From: Adiantum capillus-veneris
Taxonomy: Eukaryota > Streptophyta > Polypodiopsida > Polypodiales > Pteridaceae
Length of the DNA: 64,000 nt
Direction of reading: 5' to 3'
Assembly: GCA_014529385.2 (NCBI GenBank)
Contig: CM043950.1
Span: 153,378,445-153,442,444, forward strand
The notes beneath the pieces are model-generated. The model was not told where the DNA came from. It ran no database searches and saw only the letters and a list, made by a program, of their open reading frames with translations. A program made the translations under genes and the position numbers. How positions within the stretch are numbered: position 1 is the stretch's first letter; each line of letters begins with the position of its first letter. Shown one piece after another: positions 54,885 to 64,000 of this stretch.

Positions 54885-57563
54885 CTAAGAGTTGGACCCT
54901 GCATTCACGTTTAGTGACTCACGCATTATCCACTTTGATCCTTGTCGCACTCTGCATCGCCGCCATGCAGCATGCTTGGTGGGACCTTGCGGCATTTGCC
55001 ACTTGTTTCTATGCTCTTGACGACTCCATTTCCGCACTTCTATAGAAATCTTGGATTGTCGCGCACGCTCCATTGTGAGCTTACGAGCAAATGTGCGAAA
55101 AAACCAATTGAACATCTCCTCCAAATAATTGGATTGCACCATTCCACCACCATGTCGAGTATTTTTGAAGTACACTCCCCTTGCTCGATAATGAGACTTC
55201 TCCATGCCTTGAGTGCTAAAAATTTCAAGCGATCCATACTTGTGCATAAAAAATGCACCATGCGCAAAACAAGATATGTTGTTCACATGAGTAAACGATC
55301 CACATTATTAAATAAAAACAATCCCTTGTAATGAATACACCATGTAAAATGACTTACCATGTAATGTGTGATGTTATTTTCACCCCAAGAAAGGGTGAAG
55401 ACCTTGGTAAAATCCGCCTAGGCTTCTTGAAATGGTTAGCGTTGTTCTTCTGTTGTGCTATTAAGGCCCATAAGCTTGACCATTTTATCAAAATGTGCCC
55501 AAACTTGCTTGCGCTTGTTTTCAAGCTCGCCATTTGAATCATTGTCGGTAGTAGCTTTGCATAACTCCTTCCAAAGCTCCCAAAGGTTACCTGCCTGCTG
55601 GTTGGAGCTGTTTTGAGCATCATATCAACTTGGCTTTCCTTGGGAAACTTTCTTCAAAAAGTGTCTAGCTTTTTGTCCACTCATTGACACTTGTTCAGCA
55701 ATTTCATGGGCCTCCTCTGTGTTCTTTGCAGCAACGATAGACACATTTCCACCGTGACAGCCAATGGAATTCAAGAGTACCTCCACTCTTTCGATTGCTT
55801 CCTGGGACTTTTCCAACGGTTTCATTGTGAAAGCATAGTCAATGTGGAGCTTCAATAGCATATCAAAAATACGCATGAATGCGTGTAATGTACAAAAATG
55901 TACATTCGATAGAGGAAATCGAAAGATTGGATTCCAAGCGTGGTCCTTTTGATCACGGTCTGGGGCATTGAGCATGGGACATCTCAGAATAGACGCTTCC
56001 CATTCTCTACCTTCATCTCCGACATCACGACAATCTAACCCTTGTTCTCCATGCCCTTGCCATGGAAGCATGGAACCGGCCTTTGCAGTGCTCTTATGTG
56101 ATTTTTTTCCATTAGGTTTGTACCCTCGAGTGCAAAATGGACAAGGCATGAGAGAAGAAGCCCCTTGTTTGCAGCCAAGCAAACACTTTATGGTCTTCAA
56201 ATCCCCACCTAAGTGCCACTCCACATCATAACTACCAAAACCCTCAATCTCCAACTTCTGACCTGCAATTTGGGAGTGTATTACTTTTGTGATCCATGGA
56301 GTCCTCTCAAAAATCCATGAAAGTACTCCATTGGTCTCTTTGGGAACCTCAATAGCACCCAACCACCAAATGTCTTTCTCTGATTGGACGCCAAAAGATG
56401 GGGTGGGAGATGGCTCGACTGAATCCCTTCGCTTGGTTTGCAGAAGGGCATCGTTCATTAGAGTGACACTTAGCCTCTCTAACCTTCGGCCTTCCACTAT
56501 TTGACACTCATCGAGTTTCAACACAAAAGCGACTTTTGTGCCAAGCACTACAAAATAAATAGTGCTAAGACCTTAAACTTCAGAGTCTATGATAAGAATA
56601 ATACCAAAGAAAAAAGTAAAGTGTGTCACCTTCTTCAGGTAACTCGTAAAATCTAAGCATGACTTCTTGAAGCCTTCTAAGATCCACGAAAATATTGTTC
56701 CACATTGTGTAAGGAAAGCCCTTCTCCGAAGGTCTTATGGATTGTTTCTTACCTTTTTCCCTTGTCTTTGTTGCGTACGAAGCATAAAGGGAAGTTGGCA
56801 TTGTGTCCTCAATGTGTAGACATGTCCCAATGCGGGAGAACACATCTTCGTTTGTGGCCTTCTTTGCGAGCTTGACCTTGTGAGGAACGGGAAATAGGTT
56901 TTCCACAATACCATGTTCTTTGAGGACATCCTTTAGGAGTTGGAAAATAGCCTGATAGGCTTTGGTGCTGATTCCAGCCTTATCACAAGCTTGTTGAATG
57001 TCATCATCACTAACCACATTTCTTAATTTACGCATAAGGTCCTTGGTGACTGCATCCTTAATGTGCTTACCTCCAGGTGATTGTAAGATAGAAATCACGT
57101 CCTGGGTATTGAGACAACTAGTGAGAAGGTTGACTCGATCATCTTGACTTGTTCCATCGCATGCCTCCTGGATGAAGTTTCTAGCAACAAATAAACATAA
57201 ATGTTAGAAAATAGTGTGAAGTAATAATGCATCATGCAAGTAAAGACCAAATCACCTTGTGGCTGTAACTCGTCGTTTGCATGCTCCTCCCGAATGTGCA
57301 AGAGTTTCAATGGATGAATATGTGCGTTTGCGTTCCCTTGCACCAAGGGGTGTTTCTTTCAAGTATGTGATGGTGTTGGTAAGCTTCTGGATGTGGGACT
57401 CCTTTTCTTGCATTTGTTGTTCAAGAGTTTTAACTACCCTCTCCAAAGAGGCAACACTCTCTTGTAATGCCGTCGTCTTGAGGTGAAGAGCTTGACATTC
57501 GTGCATCCACATATGCAAAGAAGCACCTGCACCCATACACAACCGCTTGCAATAGCATAACAA
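54885..57563 (-). pseudogene. CATTAGG-2 DDE-type transposase, multi-exon
   Basis: The minus-strand gene has at least four exons. Exon 1 (to 57,256) ends a coiled-coil segment (SLERVVKTLEQQMQEKESH); its 5' end is unresolved, possibly ATG 57,849. Introns 57,255-57,181 and 56,629-56,548 have GT/AG ends and keep the frame. Exon 2 has DAVTKDLMRKLRNVVSDDD. Exon 3 has VAFVLKLDECQIVEGRR (candidate first Asp), SYDVEWHLGGDLKTIKCLLG (second Asp) and a CPFC knuckle. It also has NVHFCTLHAFMRIFDMLLKL. The last exon has HKYGSLEIFSTQGMEKSHYR (candidate Glu) and a basic end. This order (GGD.K, C-x2-C, LH.F.R..D, then YGSL..FS.QG.EK) resembles uncharacterised DDE transposases I associate with animal genomes, not hAT, MULE, CACTA, PIF or Mariner. 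In-frame TGA (55,625), TAA and TAG (about 55,430-55,415) indicate decay. Confidence 0.78.
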
Positions 57564-58432
57564 GCCTGCTTCTCCCCTCCCAAGAAATTGAAGAATGTGG
57601 AAAGGCTATTGAACGGTGGATGGAAGCGGCTTATAGGATCGTAAGGGTACAAATGGCCATCCACTTAAATGTCAACATTGGTCTCACAAGCGGTGCGACG
57701 TTCCTGTGATCACCTTCACTAGTGCTCTTCGGTGCAAATGCTGTGGGTAAGCGAATAATTATGATTTTGGTGTGCGGAGTACGTGGTGGTGGAAGCAAAC
57801 CATTTGTGATGTCCGTGAGCACCATGGAAGCTGTTGCGTGAGGAACCAAATGATAAAAAGATAGAGGGGGAAGGGTAGAGAGGTTGAGGAAGATGGGAGG
57901 AGAGAAGGAGGGAGGGAGGGGAGGGAGAGATTGGGGAAGAGGAGGAAGGTAGGGGCAGGGAGGGAGAGGAGAGAGAGAGAGAGAAAGAGAGAGGAGGGAG
58001 GAGGGAGAAGGGAGGAGGAGGAGAGAACAAAATGTTTATTACTTTTTGGGGAAAAAGAGTTTTGAAAAAATGGACTTTCTAAGCTTGTGGGTTAAAAAAT
58101 AGGTCAAAAAATGATTTTTGGATATGTATATATGTTGGGAGGGAGTTTTAAGTTAGAAACAAGTAAAAATGAAATTTTTTTTTTAAAGTCAAATTTTGTC
58201 TCTTTGTGACCCACGTTTTTGCTAATGTGGACACACCCCTATGCTTCTTTCACTTTAAAAAACGCTAGAGAGAGAAAGTAACCCTTAATTAGGTCCACAT
58301 CCTACATTTGTCTTAAAAAAAGGCTAGAAAAGCCGACTCAAAACTACCTTCTTTAATGCCCTTGCCCCCTAAACCCCACACAACATTAGCCTTAATCCCT
58401 AAAAATTAGGATTCCTTACAAAGCCCATGCAA
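57564..58432 (-). other. CATTAGG-2 right end, purine-rich 5' region of the transposase
   Basis: A plus-strand GGGA/GAGA-rich stretch (57,860-58,030) and AT-rich sequence lie between the transposase 5' end and the right terminus. A minus-strand ORF with ATG at 57,849 (VPHATASMVLTDITNG) may be the N-terminal exon. Nothing else is recognised. Confidence 0.5.
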
Positions 58433-58452
58433 GGTTCATATTTCTCCTAATG
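58433..58452. repeat. CATTAGG-2 right terminal inverted repeat
   Basis: GGTTCATATTTCTCCTAATG, the reverse complement of the left end with one mismatch. Confidence 0.92.
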
Positions 58453-59449
58453 AGCACATTTCATACCTGTCAAAAAGACTATCAAAGCCCATCAAATGGA
58501 AAACCTCTTTATATCACAAATCTTCAAATACCATGGCTTGCCAATGTCTAGAGTGTTGGATAGAGATCCTAGAATGACCAGTAATTTCTGAAAGGGTCTC
58601 TTTGAGAATTTAAGTACAAGGCTAAACTTCTCTTCGGCCTATCATCCCCAAACGGATGGCCAAAGGAAAATAGCTAACTTAACAATTTTTGATCTACTAA
58701 AAGCTTATGTTACAGAAATAGATCAAAAGTCCCAATGAGAAAAGTACTTACCCTTAGTGGAGTATGCTTACAATAACATTGTACATACTTCCATGGGAAA
58801 ATCACCTTTTGAGGTGATAAAGGGAAGATCAAAAAGTCCCCTACTACTTAAGGTACATGGGAAGATCTTCACTGTAGATGAATATAGCTGAGACCTGCAA
58901 GAATCTTTTCAAAAGATTAAGGATGCTATATCCATCTCCCAACAAAGGCAAAAGGTTGTTGTTGATAAGCACAGAAGAGCCCTAGCCTTTAAATAAAATG
59001 ATTGGGTCTTGCTTAAGTTTTCCAAGGCTCGATTAAGGCACACAACGGGCAAGAATCCTACGAGACACCAAAAGTATTGTACTAAGTTAGCAAAAAGTTA
59101 CTATGGCCCCTTTCAGATTCTTAGGCCAATCAATGAGATGGCCTATCAAGTCAAGTTGCCCATCCATTGGCTCATACACAATGCTTTCCACATGAGCCTA
59201 CTAAAGCCTTACAAAGGAGAGCCACCTCAAGAAGCAATTATTGAAGACCCACCGAAGATCGAGGACCAAGAAGAGGTGTTGCAGCTTGAGTCCATTTTCC
59301 GACACAAAGACAAGGTATTACGAGGCGTAAGACTATCCGATCTTATCAAGTTTAAAAATTATCATTTTGAAGATTCTAGATGGATGCAAGGCATACAATT
59401 AAAGGATAACCTAAACCTTGTCAATGCTTACAATGATTCCCTACAGTAA
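58453..59449 (+). pseudogene. Gypsy-3 integrase 3' part with chromodomain
   Basis: It resumes right after CATTAGG-2 with AHFIPVKKTIKAH, then NLFISQIFKYHGLP and the second catalytic Asp in VLDRDPRM. NFSSAYHPQTDGQRKIANL follows, where the catalytic Glu of DGQSE is replaced by Lys. After stops come LVEYAYNNIVHTSMGKSPFE and YYGPFQILRPINEMAYQVKL, HNAFHMSLLKPYKG. A chromodomain-like end (LESIFRHKDKVL, LIKFKNYHFEDSRWM) runs to 59,449. Chromodomains steer chromovirus integration to modified H3 nucleosomes. This half alone is non-functional. Confidence 0.92.
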
Positions 59450-59803
59450 GCAAATGTAAATATGTTTAAATGAACAAAGTTTTTGTCTTATAAGACTCTC
59501 TTTTTCTTTATTGTGCACAAATGTCAATGCGTATGCATGCTAGGGATCATGTTTGTGGAGATGATGTCTCCTGAACACCAAGTAGAGCTTCTCACTCTAC
59601 TATGGAAGATTGATACGGACTAATGTGCAGACATGCTTGCAGCAGCTAACGCTCCCAAGCACCAAATGGACTAGTCATCCATTCTGAAATGGTGTCATAG
59701 GGTAAAATAGGGATCCTCTACCTGCTAGCAAACGGACTAATGACTAGACTTTATCTTCTCTACCCCATAGTCGAGGACGACTATGATTTCAAGAGAGAGG
59801 TAA
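59450..59803 (+). other. Gypsy-3 3' untranslated region and polypurine tract
   Basis: Non-coding; it ends with the purine tract CAAGAGAGAGGTAA just before the 3' LTR. Confidence 0.75.
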
Positions 59804-61347
59804 TGTCATAAAAACTAATATCTAATACTCACAAATGATTTTCTCATGTTAAACTGATCATTTAATATGGGAAAGTACCAGGGGAGTAAAATCTAGAATA
59901 TTGGTTAGGTTGCCAAACCAGTTTCTCTCAGGGATCCAAAGGAGGGAAAATAGGGATCCAAAGGGGGACAGTGTGAAAAAGAGAAATGTGCTTCAATGGG
60001 GCGTAAAATACCTAAGGTCAACCCCATTAAGACTTCCATAGGCTAAATTTCCTAAGTTTAATTGTATTGTCCAAAGGCCAAAGTAGGGGAAATATTGGAT
60101 GGTCATGAGAAGACTAAAAAGTCTTCCCACATCCCTAGGAAGGAGGGGGCGAGCCCTTATTGTAGGGGATAAGAGAGAAACACATACACACACCCACTCC
60201 AAAGATCTCCTTTTACACAAAGGGAATACTGGACACATGTCAGGCTCCTAGCCCAGTTGGTCCCAATCTCCCCTCAAATCCTATTGGATGGCCATAGAAG
60301 TGGACCAATGAGAATTAGGCTAGAGTAAATTTAGTATAATCTAAAAATGTTTGATAAAAGAATTAATAGAAATTAATCTCAATAAAAGACTATTGGACAC
60401 TCTACCAAGGGGTCCAATGAGCATCTAGCAGCCCAATGGCTTGCCTGATTCCTATTGGCCAATAGACTAAGAGGTCCAATGAGAGTTTAATTGGATTATT
60501 TAATTACCCGAAGCTCTCACAAAAGGCGAAGGGGGACACTTGTCAAAAAGCTATCAATTATGCTTCTAATTTGTGATTGGCTAAGCTTTACAGGAGCCAA
60601 TGGAAGACCAGCATGAGCAAATAGCAAGAGGGGTCGACCAAGATGAGAGAGAGGGCTGCATTTTACTCTAACACAATGCTACACACACACAACTCGTGTG
60701 TGTAAGAACTCCATCTCCTTCTCCAAGCATTGAGAAGTAGAAGCCTACACCAACAACTCTTGGCTATGGAATGCAAATTTAACCAAGAGCCAAGCTCAAT
60801 GGCATGCTCATCTTCTCTACCATGCTAATTACTAAGCTAAGCTATGCTATTAGAGGGATTATGTGAGGAGAATACTTCTTTCTCGTAAGATACATCTTCT
60901 TCCTCTCAATCTATCCTCATTCCCTGCTAGCTCTCGCCATTTTTGAAGGTGTGTGAGGTCTTGGGACTGAGGATAGGGACACTAGGTGTGTTTTTCAAGC
61001 ATAATTTGGTGCATGAAGCTTCCATCTTCATTGTACTAACTAGTTTTGTCAAGGAACACAAAGATTGTATTGTACAAAAGTCTCCTTTGATGGGAGAAGC
61101 TATAATACAAAGCCTTTATGTAGGGGGGATAGGCTCCATGTAAATCCGGTCCTCAACTGTTGTCAATTGTTCTATTTCTCTCTCTTTTCAAGTATTGTCA
61201 ACACCAAATTAGCTAGGTGTAAATTGCTATGTTGCTTTCTCAAATTAAGTACTCTCTCTATGCTCATTAGGAACTTGTTCTTAATGAAATGCTCACTATG
61301 TTATCAATTTCCGCTACACACAAGTTACTAGTGCATTAAATGTTAAA
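59804..61347 (+). repeat. Gypsy-3 3' LTR
   Basis: It starts TGTCATAAAAACTAAT and ends AAATGTTAAA (5' copy ACA). ATCTT follows, the partner of ATATT before the 5' LTR. Confidence 0.92.
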
Positions 61348-61419
61348 ATCTTCTTGTCTTGAGTTTTCAAGAGTTGAAGTCTTTTGCAATTCTGGTTGGC
61401 CCTACTTGGACTAGTCTTT

Positions 61420-63320
61420 GTTTTGCTTAAAGAGAAGGTTAGTAATACTTTTAAACTTGCTTTCACTCATTCAAATTCTCTTGGGACATTGTAGCCAAAG
61501 AAACTCAAAAGGCCCTTATTGCCATCAAGAAAAGGGCTTAGAGATATTAGACAACATAGAAGAATGATGATAGAAAAGTCTTTGATAGTCAAAGTCCTCC
61601 TTCCTCTAAGCTAGCGTCCTTAAAGGCTAAGATTGAATACGAAGATTTACTTTTAGCTCAAAGTCCCCTTTCTTGGACTAGAGAATTTTGGGCTTGAAAT
61701 TTTTGATAAGCCTGATAAAGTAAAGTTCGAGCTTCTCAAAAAGATCAAGGACTACATGTCTCTTATAAAGAAGAAAAATGGATCAAGGGATTCTTAGCCA
61801 TCAAGAAAATCTTGGAATAGTGTTTGAGCACTTAAAAAGGCATTCTCTAATCCCCCCTTAAGATCAAAGGCTATCACACAAGCAAGGGCTCAAATTGCCC
61901 TCTTGAGGAAAACAACTTTGGCTCCAAGTATAGCAAACATTCTTGAACAGCCTCTATCTGAAGGGGAGACCAAGGACATTGTTAAGAATCTCAAAAAGGG
62001 AAAGACCCCTGGTTTGGATGGTTTATCAAATGGGTTTTAATGTCTTACAAAGATAACACATTCAAGTTTTTAAAGTATACATAGAAGAGGGAAAGAACGG
62101 AGGACTTGACTAACTGGAGACCAATTTCCTACCATGTTTCTATGTACAAAATATTTCTCTGAGAGGATTGCCCCCCTGAATGGATACTATTATTCTTAAA
62201 TATCAAAAAGGATTCATCAAAGGGATATTAATTCTGGATGCCCTCCCAATAAATAGCAACATTAACTTTCATGATCATTGAAGCTTGCTTGCATGTGTGT
62301 GATGAAGCTTGGAACATGCAGAGAAACCCAGCAGGACTCAAATGTTTTAAAAATAGAGTTTTGGCAAAGCCTCTGACATAACTGAATGGGACATTATTTT
62401 TTGCCTCGGATCCGTGATCTCGGTCTTGCCAAAACATTTATCAAAAATGTTCTCAGATTGTTTGGAAATGTTGGGGCAAAGGTGGCATTTCAATAGTTTA
62501 GTTTTAAAAACCTTCCCTTCAAGGAGATCTATAGGCAAGGCTATCCACTGGCCCCACTTCTCTTTGCAAGTGCAATCGATGCCTTGGGCTGAACAAATGC
62601 TTAAAGGACACTTCAAAGGCATTAAAGTTCCTCGAGCTGGTAAAAGATTTGTGTCTTCAACAGTCTGTTGATGACACAATTTTTGTTCTTTAGGGATGAT
62701 TTTAGATGGGCTTTTTGGAGGTGCTTAAACACCTTTTGCTTAGCTAGTGGTTGTGAAGCATAGCAAACCAATTCAAGTGGCATTTATTTTGCCGATTTTG
62801 CCCTCTGTGAGAAAATTGCACTCAAGTGGATCGTTAGTTCCACGAACTCATCAATTTGGATTGAGCACAAAAATACACAAAAGATGTAATCAGCAGAGGG
62901 AGAACATTATGCATCTGTTTTTTCACTGTCCAACTAACAAAACTTTGCCAGACTTCTTGCATAAAGCCTTGGTCCAGCTTCACCCCATCCTGGCCATAGA
63001 TCCTTCTTGGAGAATGCAGAGGCTTAAAAATTGTCTTGTGATACACCATAAGAGCTACCCTATCAAGGGTTAATTGGAAGTGCAGGAGTTCCATTATTTC
63101 TCACGGGAAAACCTTTTCCACTCGAGCTGCATTAGGAGAGGCTCTCTTGGTTTTGGTTTTCCAAATTAGAAAGGGACTAAAGATGCTACTAAAGTTGCTC
63201 CTGCAAACCTACAAAGAACCCTCAGATGACAAGCCTGGAAGAAAATTCTTCAATCTTGCTTCTCCGCAATCAGAACAGAGATGATTGAAAACCTTCCAGC
63301 AACTCTGCATTCTACTCTTA
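61420..63320 (+). pseudogene. Degenerate LINE (L1-type non-LTR retrotransposon) reverse transcriptase
   Basis: Scattered over three frames are non-LTR RT signatures in the right order: LSEGETKDIVKNLKKGKTPG followed by LDGLSNGF (61,950-62,040), DLTNWRPIS (62,107-62,135) and YQKGFIKGILILDALP (62,200-62,245). RQGYPLAPLLFASAIDALG (62,530-62,590) and GHFKGIKVP (62,610) come next, with a broken DDT near 62,670. The C-terminal zinc-like motif follows (QQRENIMHLFFHCP, about 62,895-62,940), as in plant L1-type elements. The endonuclease domain was not recognised upstream. Stops throughout; 5' truncated. Confidence 0.82.
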
Positions 63321-63699
63321 ACACCCATGGCCATGTATAGCTACTAGTCAGAGAAGTACCAGCTCATTTCAATACTGATGGTTTTCTGTATCTGTGAATT
63401 CCCACTCAAGAATAATAATCTGCCTAACTAGCTCTTTCTTCCTGAGGTTCCATTGATGTTGGACAAAGCCTTGCTGTTGTGGAGATCGTGGAAAGCCTTG
63501 CTTTTGTGTTGATCGCCCATGATGAGACAATGCACAGAATCCTAATGGTATGATGAGCACAGGTAGAAGCTACCATGGGAGGGTGAGGATAGCATCCATT
63601 TTCATGTTGTGTAAAAAGTGACAATCAGAGTGTCCCTCTTTACAACCTGTTTGGTATGATCTGTGACAAAGTTTACTTCTAGCTCTCTAAACACCCCAC
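63321..63699 (-). other. Unassigned sequence between LINE and PPR fragment
   Basis: Short overlapping ORFs only. It may be the degenerate continuation of the PPR gene on the minus strand, but no repeat motif is clear. Confidence 0.4.
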
Positions 63700-64000
63700 A
63701 ACAGATTTCTTGATAGGAAGCCACTCAAAGACTAGACTACAAGGATCACATTTTCCATGCATAGTCCATAACTGTTGCCGAGCTTATAATCATTTTCCAC
63801 GAGTACCCCTTGAACAATCTCAAACTGCAATCCTTTGCCTGGGACAAGGTTTTCTAATGCAGCAAGCTTCAAGAAGCAAGCTATAGTGACAGCATCAAGG
63901 GAGACAGCCATACGCTTGAGGCAATGCTTAAGCACACTCATGGTGTTCAGTCTATCTAAAATGCCATCAGTCCATGAAACATCAGTATAATCTGATCCAT
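63700..64000 (-). pseudogene. Pentatricopeptide-repeat protein fragment
   Basis: The minus strand encodes TDVSWTDGILDRLN, then LKHCLKRMAVSLDAVTIACF, LKLAALENLVPGKGLQFEIV and GVLVENDYKLGN. This is the plant PPR pattern DVVSWT..I......AL.CF.RM....DAVT..C.LKA.......G..IH..I....LE.D..LGN. PPR proteins bind organelle RNA. The frame ends near 63,732 after losing the expected MYAKCG segment, so this is a pseudogene or a captured fragment. It continues beyond the window edge. It supports a land-plant source. Confidence 0.72.

Larger units (their letters stand above)
48869..58452. mobile_element. CATTAGG-2: 9.6-kb DNA transposon with transposase, histone H3-like gene and two unknown genes
   Basis: The inverted ends are CATTAGGAAAAATATGAACC (left) and, in reverse complement, CATTAGGAGAAATATGAACC (right), 19 of 20 identical; GGGATTAAGG recurs a little further in on both sides. 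A single A flanks each side (48,868 and 58,453). Removing the element and one A restores the gypsy-3 integrase frame exactly (FSKQ then AHFIP). Contents: two plus-strand genes (49,623-50,930; 51,208-52,782), paired hairpins (52,950-53,690), a minus-strand H3-like gene (53,850-54,745) and a minus-strand multi-exon transposase (54,885-57,563 or further). The layout, with two gene pairs facing the middle, looks like one autonomous element. Stops in the transposase suggest decay. Confidence 0.88.
38631..61347 (+). mobile_element. Gypsy-3: chromovirus with two nested insertions
   Basis: The LTRs are 38,631-40,180 and 59,804-61,347 (about 1550 and 1544 bp), both starting TGTCATAAAAAC. A Met-tRNA primer site follows the first and a purine tract precedes the second. 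The flanks are ATATT (38,626-38,630) and ATCTT (61,348-61,352), a duplication with one mismatch. Gag, protease, RT, RNase H, integrase and a chromodomain-like end follow in order. A copia element (42,435-46,429) splits gag from protease, and CATTAGG-2 (48,869-58,452) splits the integrase. Without both it would be about 9.1 kb. Numerous frameshifts show it is old. Confidence 0.93.

Overview
This window is plant nuclear DNA made almost entirely of nested transposable elements. The evidence is chromodomain-type Ty3/gypsy, Ty1/copia, CACTA and LINE sequence, plant-type LTR priming sites (initiator-Met and Asp tRNA) and a pentatricopeptide-repeat (PPR) gene fragment at the right edge. The style of the PPR fragment and the large, old, layered repeats would fit a big-genome fern or lycophyte, but I cannot fix the species. 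No intact single-copy host gene, rRNA or tRNA gene was found.

Left part (1-37,525). A minus-strand chromovirus, here called gypsy-2, forms the frame. Its long LTR-like sequence lies at 874-1740 plus 25,598-27,182 (3' copy) and at 35,885-37,525 (truncated 5' copy), and its broken gag-pol lies between. The 3' LTR was split by a 23.9-kb CACTA transposon (1741-25,594) with CACTACAAGAGG ends and a GAT target duplication; the 5' LTR copy preserves the empty site. Inside the CACTA element sits gypsy-1 (1840-16,955, minus, CATAG duplication). It encodes gag and protease only, carries a captured DEAD-box helicase fragment, and has a 2.4-kb leader with about seven copies of one 24-bp palindrome. Inside gypsy-1, in antisense, is a small LTR element whose only gene is a full-length integrase.

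Right part (38,631-61,347). A plus-strand chromovirus, gypsy-3, has TSD ATATT/ATCTT and a Met-tRNA priming site. It was hit by a deletion-derivative copia element (42,435-46,429, CTCCT duplication) and by a 9.6-kb DNA transposon (48,869-58,452). A degenerate LINE (about 61,420-63,320) and a PPR pseudogene fragment follow.

The most notable system is a DNA-transposon family that I call CATTAGG after its inverted termini. The window holds two members, 28,175-32,042 (3.9 kb, non-coding) and 48,869-58,452 (9.6 kb, coding). They sit in two different chromovirus integrase genes, in the same codon neighbourhood (after VD..(T/S)K, before A(H/Y)), each with a 1-bp duplication; removing either restores the integrase frame exactly. 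The large member has a multi-exon DDE-type transposase gene unlike the usual plant superfamilies, two unfamiliar genes on the other strand, paired hairpin repeats, and a gene for a histone H3-like protein. That protein begins ARTKQTA, has a tail of about 200 residues and ends in a recognisable H3 histone fold. A transposon that uses retrotransposon integrase genes as landing sites and carries its own H3 variant would, to my knowledge, be undescribed. The transposase copy here has in-frame stops and the H3 gene one frameshift, so this copy is probably decayed.
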